Origin: Monomorium pharaonis
Taxonomy: Eukaryota > Arthropoda > Insecta > Hymenoptera > Formicidae
NCBI RefSeq assembly: GCF_013373865.1
Contig: NC_050471.1
Location: forward strand, 15,608,047 to 15,672,046
Direction: 5' to 3'
Length of the DNA: 64,000 bases
This document shows positions 21,763 through 30,777 of the stretch, piece after piece (position 1 is the stretch's first letter; every line of letters begins with the position of its first letter). Both the position numbers and the translations under genes were made by a program. The notes beneath the pieces are model-generated. The model had not been told where the DNA came from, made no database searches, and worked only from the letters and a program-made list of their open reading frames with translations.

Positions 21763-21995
21763 TGTAAGCGAGTTATATATCTAAAGCGTGTTGTATGAGT
21801 CTGTCCATGCGTATGTAAGTTTGTTCGTGTGTGTGAGGCTTCGTGCGAGGATCCGAGTGAGGGCGCTGGCGAGGACAGACGCGGACAGAAGCTCATGGCG
21901 GAACGACCGGCGGAAAAACAGCGTGCGTCGTCCGATCCGGGTCCTCCCTGGGAAAAAAACTTGCAGTCGCGGATTGAATAAAGTCTAATCTTACA
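21763..21995 (+). repeat. Gypsy-1 3' LTR
   Basis: TGTAAGCGAG to TCTAATCTTACA, matching 3207-3432 with several substitutions and an extra GCGGACA-type indel. AATAAA is at 21977-21982. The LTR divergence agrees with an old insertion. Confidence 0.92.
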
Positions 21996-22231
21996 AATAT
22001 TAAACCAAAAAAAGTGCTGTCATACTTTACTTAATGTAATATTACACACACATACACACACAGACGCCCGCGCGCATATTAATAACTTATTATATTTGCA
22101 CGGGTTTTAAGGGGTAACACCACCCTTGAGGTCCTAAAATGATTACCTAAGTTCAGGAATTTTTTGTGAGTAAATAAATAGCTTTATTAAAAAAATAAAT
22201 ATAAATCATTTTATTATACACATATTAAATT

Positions 22232-23110
22232 TGTAACGAACCCCGCCCACCGGCGACCAGCGACCGCGTACGGCCCGACCGAACATCCGTCGGGCCACGA
22301 TACGGGCATCGGCCCGTCATAAAAATAGCACATCGCGTCGAGGCGAAAAGTACCTCCGCAAGTCGCGCGATTCCCCACCGATCTCCCGACCATCGGAGAT
22401 CGAGTACGAATGAGACCGAAGACTCCCGAGAACTGCCGACCCTCCACCCGGACGGGTATAAAAGGCCGTCCGCGGTGGAGGCAAGGCACTTCTTCTTCTG
22501 AAACGATCTCCGTGAGACACGACAGGACAAGAAGCCTCCTAAACCTTGCGATCAGAAAATAGAGTGGAGAGTTCTCCGTTTTAGCCGAGTGTTCTCCGGC
22601 TCTGATCGAAATCTTTTTCGTCTCCTAGGGCCAGTGCACTGAGGGTGGAGCGTTCTCCGTCTTTGCCGAGATCTCTCGGCCACTGGCCCGTTCCGCTCCT
22701 AGCCGCAATGATCTAGGCAAACAAGGGGGTCAAGAGTTCTTGGTCTCCTCCGAGCGCTCTCGGATCTAGATCCAAGCGATCCATCCATCACCGCCCCATG
22801 AAAACACACGATCCGCGATCACGTACCGTACCGCGCTAAGATCTTCGCGCCCACCGATTCCGAAAATCCCACCACCGGGCGCCCGCCGCCGTCTCTCCGC
22901 GAACTCCGTGCCCACTGTCAAACACCGCGCACGACTCGCACGAGTGCACCTGATCGGCGCGTGCTCGTACACACGAGACGCCTTGTAAATACTGTACATA
23001 CTGAAATATATCTATCTATTATATATATAAATTCACGTTGTCTATTATCTCGGACCTTTGTCTTTCCATTTTCCCGGCGAGCTAATCCGCGCGAAAGGCA
23101 GGTCGTTACA
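22232..23110 (+). repeat. Gypsy-2 5' LTR
   Basis: TGTAACGAACCCC to GGTCGTTACA, with inverted TGTAACGA/TCGTTACA ends. It contains a TATA box at 22457-22464 and repeated GTTCTCCG words at 22570-22670. Confidence 0.96.
22457..22464 (+). promoter_or_regulatory. TATA box of the Gypsy-2 LTR
   Basis: TATAAAAG in a GC-rich context (GACGGGTATAAAAGGCC). The same site is at 28037-28044 in the 3' LTR. RNA start would be expected about 30 bases downstream, near the CTTCTTCTTCTG stretch. Confidence 0.75.
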
Positions 23111-23111
23111 T

Positions 23112-23129
23112 TGGCGCCCGAACAGGGAC
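23112..23129 (+). other. Primer binding site, tRNA-Lys type
   Basis: TGGCGCCCGAACAGGGAC begins one base after the LTR. This 18-mer is the well-known complement of the 3' end of tRNA-Lys used as primer by lentiviruses and some insect Gypsy elements. Confidence 0.92.
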
Positions 23130-23175
23130 CGATAAAACCGCTCCGACAGATAATAGACAACCGCGCAACACACCG

Positions 23176-24135
23176 ATGCCGAAGTCGTGGATTTACCTCG
23201 CGTCAAAAACCGAACTTATATCCGTGCTCGGGGGACTAAATCTCGAGACCCACGGCACACTCGACGAAATCCAACGCCGCCTTAGCGAATACGCAACACG
23301 CAACCCGGAAAAATTCGCTGACATGCCGCTGCAACCGGGGGGATCGGCGGACCCACCGCGTATCGCGATCTCCAGTCCGGAGGGGGGGAACCTCGCCGAG
23401 CCACAGGCAAAAGCGATGAACCAAATACGAAAATGGGGCTGTCACTTCGAGGGCAAAGATCCCATGGCATTTCTCGAGAGAATAGAAGAATTACAAAACG
23501 AATATGATTACAACGATCACCAACTACTAAGGGGGCTACCGGAACTTCTCAAAGGGGAAGCCCTCCTGTGGTATCGCAACAACCGCGCGAGCTGGGAGAC
23601 GTGGGGCGATTTCGTGTCCGAATTTCGCGAATACTACCTTCCTCGGCGCTACCACGCAAAATTAAAACGAGAGATACAGGCACGCGTACAGAAGACCGGA
23701 GAAAGCTACCGCAAGTATGCGACCGACCTACTAACAATGATGAGACGCGCGGGGGGGTACACAACAGCCGACCAGATAGACATTCTATACGAAAATATGG
23801 AACCGCGATACAAAATGTACGTCCGACGCGACGATGTGACCCGCACCAACGACTTGCTACGGCGCGCGGAAGATTTTGAGGCGTTGGAAGAACAATGCAG
23901 GACGCGCCAACTTCCCCCAAAAACAACCGCCACTGCAGCCGCCACATACGACAAAAATGAATGCTGCTGGCGGTGCAAGCAGCGGGGGCACACCCGCTTT
24001 GACTGCCGCCGTATCCCGAAAAAATTTTGCTCCCAATGCGGCAAAGACGGCGTGTTCACCCGAGACTGCCATCCGCCGCAGGGAAACGCTACCAGGGCCG
24101 AGGGAGGCGCGGGCGCGCCCCGACCCTCCGAGTAA
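23176..24135 (+). CDS. gag: Gypsy-2 Gag
   Basis: 319 residues. The amino-terminal part has an SAP-like helical look (ELISVLGGLNLETHGTLDEI), and a retrotransposon-gag capsid block follows (MAFLERIEELQNEYDYND, LKGEALLWYRNNRASWETWG, KTGESYRKYATDLLTMMRRA). The nucleocapsid has one canonical CCHC knuckle (CWRCKQRGHTRFDC) and a second box, CSQCGKDGVFTRDC, in which the histidine is replaced by valine. Gag packages the RNA in virus-like particles. The start at 23176 is the first ATG of the frame after the primer site. The last 55 bases overlap pol after a -1 slippery site. The frame is intact. Confidence 0.93.
   Translation: MPKSWIYLASKTELISVLGGLNLETHGTLDEIQRRLSEYATRNPEKFADMPLQPGGSADPPRIAISSPEGGNLAEPQAKAMNQIRKWGCHFEGKDPMAFLERIEELQNEYDYNDHQLLRGLPELLKGEALLWYRNNRASWETWGDFVSEFREYYLPRRYHAKLKREIQARVQKTGESYRKYATDLLTMMRRAGGYTTADQIDILYENMEPRYKMYVRRDDVTRTNDLLRRAEDFEALEEQCRTRQLPPKTTATAAATYDKNECCWRCKQRGHTRFDCRRIPKKFCSQCGKDGVFTRDCHPPQGNATRAEGGAGAPRPSE
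24081..24127 (+). promoter_or_regulatory. Programmed -1 ribosomal frameshift signal between gag and pol
   Basis: The heptamer GGGAAAC at 24081-24087 sits in the Gag frame as G GGA AAC, the canonical X XXY YYZ form. About 12 bases downstream, GAGGGAGGCGC (24100-24110) can pair with GCGCC..GACCCTC (24115-24127) around a GGGC loop, a strong GC stem. The pol frame is -1 relative to gag and is open from before the heptamer. The slip site is seen; its activity is inferred. Confidence 0.8.
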
Positions 24136-27100
24136 TCTACCGGCCGCGACCGCACCTCCCACTCCGCATTCGCGCACAGTCATTTTTGGCACTCCTGGAT
24201 ACCGGGTCGGAGGCCTCCTTTGTGAGCCCCCACACCGCCGCCGTACTACAGACCGCCGGGCTGATAATAAAAACCGCCACCGGCCAAGTCCACCTTGCCA
24301 ACGGAACGAGTACCGCAATTACCGGGTACATGACCCTGCCGATTAATACCGCGGGCCGGGTCATCTGGCATGACCTACAGATCATGCCGAATCTCGACGC
24401 CGACATATTAATCGGAGTCGACTTCTGGGCCCGACTACGGGGGGCCATACCACCACCGCCTATCCGACGTGCCACCGCGGGCGACCCGGGGTGCCCGCCA
24501 CGAACGAGCTCCACCAGCCTTACGCCAAGCGAAACCGACCAATTAAAACTATTTCTAAAAACCGAACTGCCGCTGTTTGAAAACGTACAAGGGCCCACCG
24601 ACTTAATCCAGCACACCATCCGGGTAAGAAACGGGCACCCTCCGATTAAACAACGGTACCGACCTCGCAACCCCGCAATGCAATCGGTCATAAACGCCGA
24701 AGTCGAGGAAATGCTCCGTGAAGGGGTGATCGAGCCATCTCATAGCGCGTGGAGCTCCCCGATTGTAATAGTCAAAAAAAAAGACGGAAAACCGCGATTT
24801 TGCGTCGACTTCCGTCGCGTAAACGAGGTCACCGAGCCCGACGCATACCCGCTCCCACAGATCGCCGCGACACTCGACAAGCTACGGGGGGCAAGGTACC
24901 TCACTACCTTGGACCTCAAGAGCGGGTATTGGCAGGTACCGCTTGACCCCGCCAGTCGGGCGATCACCGCGTTCACCGTCCCCGGGAAGGGCCTCCTGCA
25001 GTTCCGCGTAATGCCATTCGGATTGCACTCCGCGCCGGCAACCTTTCAACGCTTGCTAGATACCGTGCTGGGCCCCGAACTCGAGCCCCGAGTCTTCATG
25101 TACCTCGACGACATCATCGTCGTTAACGAAACGTTCTCCGACCACCTCGAGACATTGCGCGAGGTCTTTCGGCGACTTCGCAGTGCCCGCCTCCGACTCA
25201 ATAACGACAAATGCAAATTCTGCGTCAACCGACTGACTTACTTGGGACACGTCGTCGACCGCGACGGCATCCGAACCGACCCGGAGAAAACCGAAGCGAT
25301 AGCCCAATGGGAGGCCCCGAGGAACGTCCGCCAGGTACGACAGTTCCTCGGGGTAGCGTCTTGGTACCGTCGCTTCATACGAGACTTCGCGTCTACCGCC
25401 GCCCCGCTCACCGGCTTGACGCGGAAGAATGCCCCCTGGCAGTGGGGCAGCGAACAACAAACTGCATTCGACACCCTAAAACGCACACTAACTACCGCGC
25501 CAGTGCTGGCCTGCCCAGATTTCGCACGACAATTCGTGCTACAAACCGACGCAAGCACGACCGGACTCGGCGCGGTCCTGACGCAAAACTTCCCCGAAGG
25601 GGAGCGTGTAATCGCGTACGCGAACCGCACACTCAATAGCGCGGAACGCAACTATAGTGCCACCGAGCTCGAATGCCTCGCGGTCGTGTGGGGCATACGA
25701 CGGATGCGAAGCTATCTCGAGGGGTACCGCTTCAAGGTAATCACGGACCACCAGTCTCTCCGATGGTTGGGGAAACTCGATTCGCCGGCCGGCCGGCTGG
25801 GGCGGTGGGCCTTCGAATTGCAGCAGTATGATTTTGAGGTACAGTATCGAAAGGGCTCGCTAAATCGCGTCGCCGATGCACTGTCCCGCCGGTGCGCCGC
25901 CGGCACCACCGCCCCGCCGAAATGCCCATGGTACCGTCGCATGTATCGACTGGCGAGACAAACGCCCCAAGCTGCCCCAGATTTCCGTATAGAGGGGGGC
26001 CGACTTCGGAGGCACGTTCTCCACACACTAGATTTCAAAGAAATACCCCAAAGAGACCAATGGAAGGAATGCGTGCCCTTAGAAAACCGCAAAGAACTGA
26101 TACAACGGTATCACGACCAACCGACCGCGGGACATCTCGGGATTGCCAAAACAATCGCTCGCATCGCGGAGTATTATTATTGGCCGGGCATGTTCGGCGA
26201 AATCGCTCGGTACGTCCGCCGATGCCCGGAATGCCTGGCGCATAAACCCGCACAACTCCGACCGGCCGGGCTACTTCACCCGACAGCGGTGACAAGGCCG
26301 TGGCAGCAGGTTGCTATAGACCTTGTCGGACCTTTACCGCGGACCACACGAGGACACCGCTGGGTACTAACCATGCAAGATCGTTTTACCAAATGGCTGG
26401 AAGTTCGCGTACTCCGCCGCGCGTCCGCTGGTAACGTCACCGAAAAAATCACCGAAGCCATAATTCTCCGGCATGGATGCCCCGAGGAGGTTTTGTCGGA
26501 CAATGGGACGCAGCTGCGATCATCACAGCTCGAGCGGCTGCTCGCGGAAAACGGGATTCGCCACAGACTCACCCCGGCATACGCGCCGCATTGTAACCCG
26601 GTAGAGAGAACGAACCGCGTCATTAAAACAATGATCGCACAATACGTCCGCCGAAATCACCGCGCTTGGGACGAACATGTCAGCGAATTTCAGTTTGCAT
26701 ACAACACCGCGAAGCACGACGCGACCGGATACACGCCCGCGTTCCTTACATACGGACGCGAACTCCGCCGACCGACCGAACCCCCCGAAACCGAACGCCG
26801 GCCGCCACACGCGGTACAACGGCAATTACGCGACGCATACGAGCTAGTAAGAATACAGAATGCACGCGCCTTCCAACGACAAGAGCGTCATTACAATTTG
26901 CGCCGCCGAGACTGGAGGCCGAAAGTCGGGGAGTGGGTATGGAAGCGGGATCACCCACTCTCCAAAAGCGCGGACGCGTTTAATGCAAAACTCGCGCCAA
27001 AATTCATCGGGCCGCTCGAGGTTCGACGGATCATTTCCCCTGTTATTGTCGATTTGCGCAGCCGGGGGGGGAAATGGCACCGGCACATCCACGTGCAAGA

Positions 27101-27161
27101 GCTAAAATCGGCAAACAACGACCAGCTAAGAGATGACGAAAACAACAACATCGAGGACTAG
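24084..27161 (+). CDS. pol: Gypsy-2 Pol: protease, reverse transcriptase, RNase H, integrase
   Basis: About 1,025 residues in the -1 frame after the slip site. Domains in order: protease with LLDTGSEASFV; RT with FCVDFRRVNEVT, LDLKSGYWQVPL (motif A), MPFGLHSAPATF and FMYLDDIIVVN (YLDD); connection and RNase H with LQTDASTTGLGAVLTQ, TELECLAVVWGIRR and FKVITDHQSLRW; integrase with HHCC zinc finger (HLGIAKTIARIAEYYYWPG, CPECLAHK) and DDE core (AIDLVGPLP, EVLSDNGTQL, PVERTNRVIK), then a GEWVWKRDHPLS tail. All key acidic residues I looked for are present and no stop interrupts it, so it could encode an active polyprotein. It probably has no start codon of its own and is made by frameshifting from Gag. 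It ends at 27161. Confidence 0.95.
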   Translation, partial: KRYQGRGRRGRAPTLRVIYRPRPHLPLRIRAQSFLALLDTGSEASFVSPHTAAVLQTAGLIIKTATGQVHLANGTSTAITGYMTLPINTAGRVIWHDLQIMPNLDADILIGVDFWARLRGAIPPPPIRRATAGDPGCPPRTSSTSLTPSETDQLKLFLKTELPLFENVQGPTDLIQHTIRVRNGHPPIKQRYRPRNPAMQSVINAEVEEMLREGVIEPSHSAWSSPIVIVKKKDGKPRFCVDFRRVNEVTEPDAYPLPQIAATLDKLRGARYLTTLDLKSGYWQVPLDPASRAITAFTVPGKGLLQFRVMPFGLHSAPATFQRLLDTVLGPELEPRVFMYLDDIIVVNETFSDHLETLREVFRRLRSARLRLNNDKCKFCVNRLTYLGHVVDRDGIRTDPEKTEAIAQWEAPRNVRQVRQFLGVASWYRRFIRDFASTAAPLTGLTRKNAPWQWGSEQQTAFDTLKRTLTTAPVLACPDFARQFVLQTDASTTGLGAVLTQNFPEGERVIAYANRTLNSAERNYSATELECLAVVWGIRRMRSYLEGYRFKVITDHQSLRWLGKLDSPAGRLGRWAFELQQYDFEVQYRKGSLNRVADALSRRCAAGTTAPPKCPWYRRMYRLARQTPQAAPDFRIEGGRLRRHVLHTLDFKEIPQRDQWKECVPLENRKELIQRYHDQPTAGHLGIAKTIARIAEYYYWPGMFGEIARYVRRCPECLAHKPAQLRPAGLLHPTAVTRPWQQVAIDLVGPLPRTTRGHRWVLTMQDRFTKWLEVRVLRRASAGNVTEKITEAIILRHGCPEEVLSDNGTQLRSSQLERLLAENGIRHRLTPAYAPHCNPVERTNRVIKTMIAQYVRRNHRAWDEHVSEFQFAYNTAKHDATGYTPAFLTYGRELRRPTEPPETERRPPHAVQRQLRDAYELVRIQNARAFQRQERHYNLRRRDWRPKVGEWVWKRDHPLSKSADAFNAKLAPKFIGPLEVRRIISPVIVDLRSRGGKWHRHIHVQELKSANNDQLRDDENNNIED

Positions 27162-27257
27162 CGGCAGGGAGCTCCAAGGGCAAACAGATCACCGAGGAGG
27201 GGCAAGGAGCCTCGAGCTTCAATCGCCCGGTAGCAACACATCATTTCGCTGACAGCC

Positions 27258-27773
27258 ATGGAACAGGACATTATCGCTGCCATTAACGAGATTTTGGGGG
27301 ACCCGGAGGAGTACGATCCGGTTAACCCAGGGTTTGCCCGCCCGGACGCACCCTTGACGCCACCTCCGGCACCCACCGCGCGACCAACAGCGCGGGTAGC
27401 CATGGTGGGCTATCGCCAAGGACGACTGATCCAGCCGTCAGACCGCCGCAACCAGGAGCGAAACGCCTGGATGCTCCAACCACCGCCCGCCAGGCCACAA
27501 CGTCCACCACCGACAGCCGGGCCATCACCATCACCAAGGGCAGGACCACGGCCAACCTTGGAGCCACTCCAGGTGTACGGCCCGGCACCTCCACCGCCGA
27601 TCACCGTGACCGTCGAACCCGGCATCACCGTCGACGTCCCGCATTTTGCCGTGCATGTTAGCCGGCAATACAAGGCCCGACTAGGAAACAGGCGATGGCA
27701 TTTGCGTTTCGACCGACTCGGCCGTCTACGTTCATGCCGAGAAAAATCCTATCCCCCGGCGCAGGGGATATAA
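27258..27773 (+). CDS. Gypsy-2 ORF3, proline-rich protein of unknown function
   Basis: 171 residues from an ATG 97 bases after pol, ending 38 bases before the 3' LTR. The acidic start (MEQDIIAAINEILGDPEEYD) is followed by a proline-rich middle with repeated PPPA/PTARP/RPQRPPP words. The last 60 residues are ordered-looking and basic (VDVPHFAVHVSRQYKARLGN, RRWHLRFDRLGRLRSCREKS). There is no signal peptide, membrane segment or furin-like site, so it is not an envelope protein. Position and intact frame suggest an accessory protein made from a spliced or subgenomic RNA. I do not recognise the family. The frame is long for chance, but GC-rich DNA favours open frames. Confidence 0.65.
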   Translation: MEQDIIAAINEILGDPEEYDPVNPGFARPDAPLTPPPAPTARPTARVAMVGYRQGRLIQPSDRRNQERNAWMLQPPPARPQRPPPTAGPSPSPRAGPRPTLEPLQVYGPAPPPPITVTVEPGITVDVPHFAVHVSRQYKARLGNRRWHLRFDRLGRLRSCREKSYPPAQGI

Positions 27774-27802
27774 GCGCCTCAAATTCAGGCGCAGCGCTAG
27801 CG

Positions 27803-27811
27803 AGGGGGTGA
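27803..27811 (+). other. Polypurine tract of Gypsy-2
   Basis: AGGGGGTGA directly abuts the 3' LTR and would prime plus-strand synthesis. It is short and has one T. Confidence 0.6.
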
Positions 27812-28690
27812 TGTAACGAACCCCGCCCACCGGCGACCAGCGACCGCGTACGGCCCGACCGAACATCCGTCGGGCCACGATACGGGCATCGGCCCGTCAT
27901 AAAAATAGCACATCGCGTCGAGGCGAAAAGTACCTCCGCAAGTCGCGCGATTCCCCACCGATCTCCCGACCATCGGAGATCGAGTACGAATGAGACCGAA
28001 GACTCCCGAGAACTGCCGACCCTCCACCCGGACGGGTATAAAAGGCCGTCCGCGGTGGAGGCAAGGCACTTCTTCTTCTGAAACGATCTCCGTGAGACAC
28101 GACAGGACAAGAAGCCTCCTAAACCTTGCGATCAGAAAATAGAGTGGAGAGTTCTCCGTTTTAGCCGAGTGTTCTCCGGCTCTGATCGAAATCTTTTTCG
28201 TCTCCTAGGGCCAGTGCACTGAGGGTGGAGCGTTCTCCGTCTTTGCCGAGATCTCTCGGCCACTGGCCCGTTCCGCTCCTAGCCGCAATGATCTAGGCAA
28301 ACAAGGGGGTCAAGAGTTCTTGGTCTCCTCCGAGCGCTCTCGGATCTAGATCCAAGCGATCCATCCATCACCGCCCCATGAAAACACACGATCCGCGATC
28401 ACGTACCGTACCGCGCTAAGATCTTCGCGCCCACCGATTCCGAAAACCCCACCACCGGGCGCCCGCCGCCGTCTCTCCGCGAACTCCGTGCCCACTGTCA
28501 AACACCGCGCACGACTCGCACGAGTGCACCTGATCGGCGCGTGCTCGTACACACGAGACGCCTTGTAAATACTGTACATACTGAAATATATCTATCTATT
28601 ATATATATAAATTCACGTTGTCTATTATCTCGGACCTTTGTCTTTCCATTTTCCCGGCGAGCTAATCCGCGCGAAAGGCAGGTCGTTACA
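27812..28690 (+). repeat. Gypsy-2 3' LTR
   Basis: Same sequence as 22232-23110 with one difference seen (C at 28447 instead of T). It is followed by AATT, the target duplication. Confidence 0.96.
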
Positions 28691-28924
28691 AATTATTTAA
28701 AAAAATTTGTATTTATTTATATTTGATTAAAATAACGTAATACACAAAAACGTAACGACTGGACACACACGATTAAAAACTGCACAGTCTTTCATAAAAA
28801 ACATTAATATATTATATGACAGATCATCTAACTTTAGAAACATCTGACAGAAAAAAGCGTCGCTGTAAAAAAAAATGAATTTCAACCGTACGTTTACATA
28901 CGTATTTTTACGCATATCTCGTTT

Positions 28925-28968
28925 TGCGTGGAAAGTCCCAAACCCATGCAGAGAATGCTTCACCCACG

Positions 28969-29003
<35 letters not shown>

Positions 29004-29018
29004 GCACGCACGCACGCA

Positions 29019-29063
<45 letters not shown>

Positions 29064-29108
29064 GCGCGGGAGGTGCAAGGTGGGGTCTTCGGCTCCCCTC
29101 CCGTACGA
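28925..29108. mobile_element. Armed-element core fragment (C0)
   Basis: CCCAAACCCATGCAGAGAATGCTT, read in short parts, then a long (CA)n/(CG)n tract at 28971-29068, GTGGGGTCTTCGGCTCCCC (hairpin) and CTCCCGTAC. It is the shared core without its own left arm. Arm-like words GTGTCCAATCGAGCCGTGTC at 30748-30775 may be its right end, displaced by element C. Confidence 0.65.
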
Positions 29109-29718
29109 GTGAGGTCCGATTGCGCACATAAACGATTGGACACAGTAGTATTTCCCTATCGGACCCAGTCCCGATTGGACACAACAGCGATTGGATACAT
29201 AACGTTTAAATTGGATACCGAATCAATTGCACACCGATCTGATTGCACACGGATCCGTTTGCACACGGACCCGATTGCTCACCGATCCGTTTGCACACGG
29301 ACTCGATTGCACACGACCCGTTTGCATACGAACCCGATTGCACACGATTCGTTTGCACACGGACCCGATTGCACACGAACCCAATTGCACACAATATGAT
29401 TCCACATCGCAGAATAATGTAAAAACAGCTTAGATAGCACAAAAAATTTATCATAAATTTTCATAAATATTTTACAAAAGACTGCACAATTTATATAAAA
29501 AAAAAAAGATTGGTCAATTTCCTTGAATTTTTTATATATTGTAGTACTTATAGTTCTAATAAAAAATTACAATTTGTGCGACTCTTCTGTGTCTAGTTTC
29601 GGAGATAAAAATTTTTGAAAATTGTTATTTCAATGTTTACTGCGTGCGTTTGCACTTATCAACTTGCTCGCATATGTATATATACACACATATATCTGCA
29701 CATATAAATGTTCGTGAC

Positions 29719-29750
<32 letters not shown>

Positions 29751-30676
29751 GGCGCGCGCGCGCTTGTGTAAATCCTGCTCTTGGCGTTCATCAACGGCGT
29801 AGATGTGGCAGAAATCTAATCCCGTGTGTGCGTGTATACAAATTGTAATTTTTCATTAGGGCTATAAGTACTACAATATATAAAAAATTCAAGGAAATTG
29901 ACCAAGTTCTTTTTTCATACAAATTGTGCGGGGTCCTATATTATTAAAAAATATTTTTTGAAAATTATATAATTATTTTTCATAAACCATTTAGAAATGA
30001 TATAAAAATTATTATTAACAAAAAATATATAAAATATATTTTTTTAATGTACTAAAAAATTTATGGTATATGAACTCGAAATAATTTTTTAATTTTTTGA
30101 CAATAATAACATAAATATATATTTTTTAAATATTTTCATATATAATTATGATTTTTTGTACTTTTCAAACATCTCAGACATAAAAATATGTACAAAATAT
30201 TTATCACAAATATTTTTCTTTCTTATAAGTATTTTATAATCGCAAACCCGTGTGGTGCAGAAAATGCTTCGTACACACACACGCACGCACGCACGCACGC
30301 ACGCACACACACGGTGCAAGGGGAGGCCTTCGCCCTCTCTCCCGCATCTACCCCGTCCAAGTCGCTATTCCATGTACTGCTATTCCATCTGCAATGCGGA
30401 ATCGTGTCTTGTGCAATCGAATTCGTGTGCAAACGGGTCGGTGCGCAATCGGATCCGTGTGCAAACGGGTCGGTGCACAATCGGGTTTGTGTGCAATTGG
30501 GTCCGTGTGCAATTGATTTAGTGTCCAATTTGAACGTTATGTGTCTGATCGCAGTTGTGTTCAATCGGGACGGTGTGCAATCGGGACCGTGTCCAATCGA
30601 GTCCGTGTCCAATCGGGACTGTGTCCGATTGGGAAATACTACTGTGTCCAATCGCTTATGTGCGCAGTCGGAACTA
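29109..30676. mobile_element. Minisatellite-armed element C
   Basis: Left end GAGTGAGGTCCGATTGCGCA (from about 29107); the right end, inverted, reads TTAGTTCCGACTGCGCACAT. The left arm (to about 29400) repeats a 15-16 bp word GATTGCACACGGACCC. The inverted right arm is at about 30395-30676 (CAATCGGGTCCGTGTG). The core at 30238-30365 has CGCAAACCCGTGTGGTGCAG, (CA)n/(CG)n, GGGGAGGCCTTCGCCCTCTC and CCCCGTCCAAGTCGC. The AT-rich stretch 29405-30237 is foreign and includes the inverted-repeat element at 29470-29945. Non-coding. Confidence 0.78.
29470..29945. mobile_element. Inverted-repeat element of about 475 bp inside C
   Basis: GGTCAATTTCCTTGAATTTT and ATATATTGTAGTACTTATAG at about 29512-29552 recur inverted at about 29863-29905, with outer GCACAATTT(A/G)TAT at both ends. 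Between the arms lie (TG)n and a GCGCGC run at 29723-29763. No coding capacity. Confidence 0.65.
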
Positions 30677-30777
30677 AGTCGCTATGTAAATTGTATTCGA
30701 AATCTGTAAACACATGTGAATGTGTGTGTATCCCCAATCATGCGGTGTCCAATCGAGCCGTGTCCAAACGGGATACT

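Larger units (their letters stand above)
3207..21995 (+). mobile_element. Gypsy-1: old, heavily interrupted Ty3/Gypsy LTR retrotransposon
   Basis: Two similar LTRs (3207-3432 and 21763-21995) bracket, in order, a leader, gag with zinc knuckles and the start of protease, reverse transcriptase pieces, RNase H and integrase. The RT-RNaseH-integrase order is that of Ty3/Gypsy. The coding line is cut at about 5283-11164 (foreign block), 11294-11808 (MITE), 12057-19042 (Kolobok-like element) and 19342-19780 (armed element N1). Removing the MITE and the Kolobok-like element restores the reading line apart from point mutations. The segment between protease and the RT start is missing altogether. In-frame stops and frameshifts make it non-autonomous. 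Confidence 0.9.
22232..28690 (+). mobile_element. Gypsy-2: young, apparently intact Ty3/Gypsy retrotransposon
   Basis: A 6.46-kb element with 879-bp LTRs that I find identical except at one position (T at 22867, C at 28447), a 4-bp target duplication AATT, a tRNA-Lys type primer site, overlapping gag and pol, a third ORF and a purine-rich tract before the 3' LTR. RT precedes RNase H and integrase, which defines Ty3/Gypsy. All large frames are open. The element is strikingly GC-rich against AT-rich flanks. It has no internal insertions, unlike Gypsy-1, so it arrived recently. Confidence 0.95.

Noticed and set aside
22214..23160. Open frames within the Gypsy-2 LTR
   Set aside because: They cross the TATA box and regulatory region, are identical in both LTRs and show no motif; regulatory DNA, not genes.
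24137..26245. Several overlapping frames on both strands of Gypsy-2 pol
   Set aside because: GC-rich coding DNA keeps other frames open; only the plus-strand pol frame carries domain motifs.
27258..27773. ORF3 of Gypsy-2 as an envelope gene
   Set aside because: No signal peptide, membrane anchor, cysteine pattern or cleavage site; composition is proline-rich and basic.
28727..29454. Histidine/threonine-rich or Cys-Asn-rich frames (such as CKRVGAQSDPCANGS words)
   Set aside because: Arm and core repeats of element C translated; the apparent protein repeats follow the 15-16 bp DNA word.
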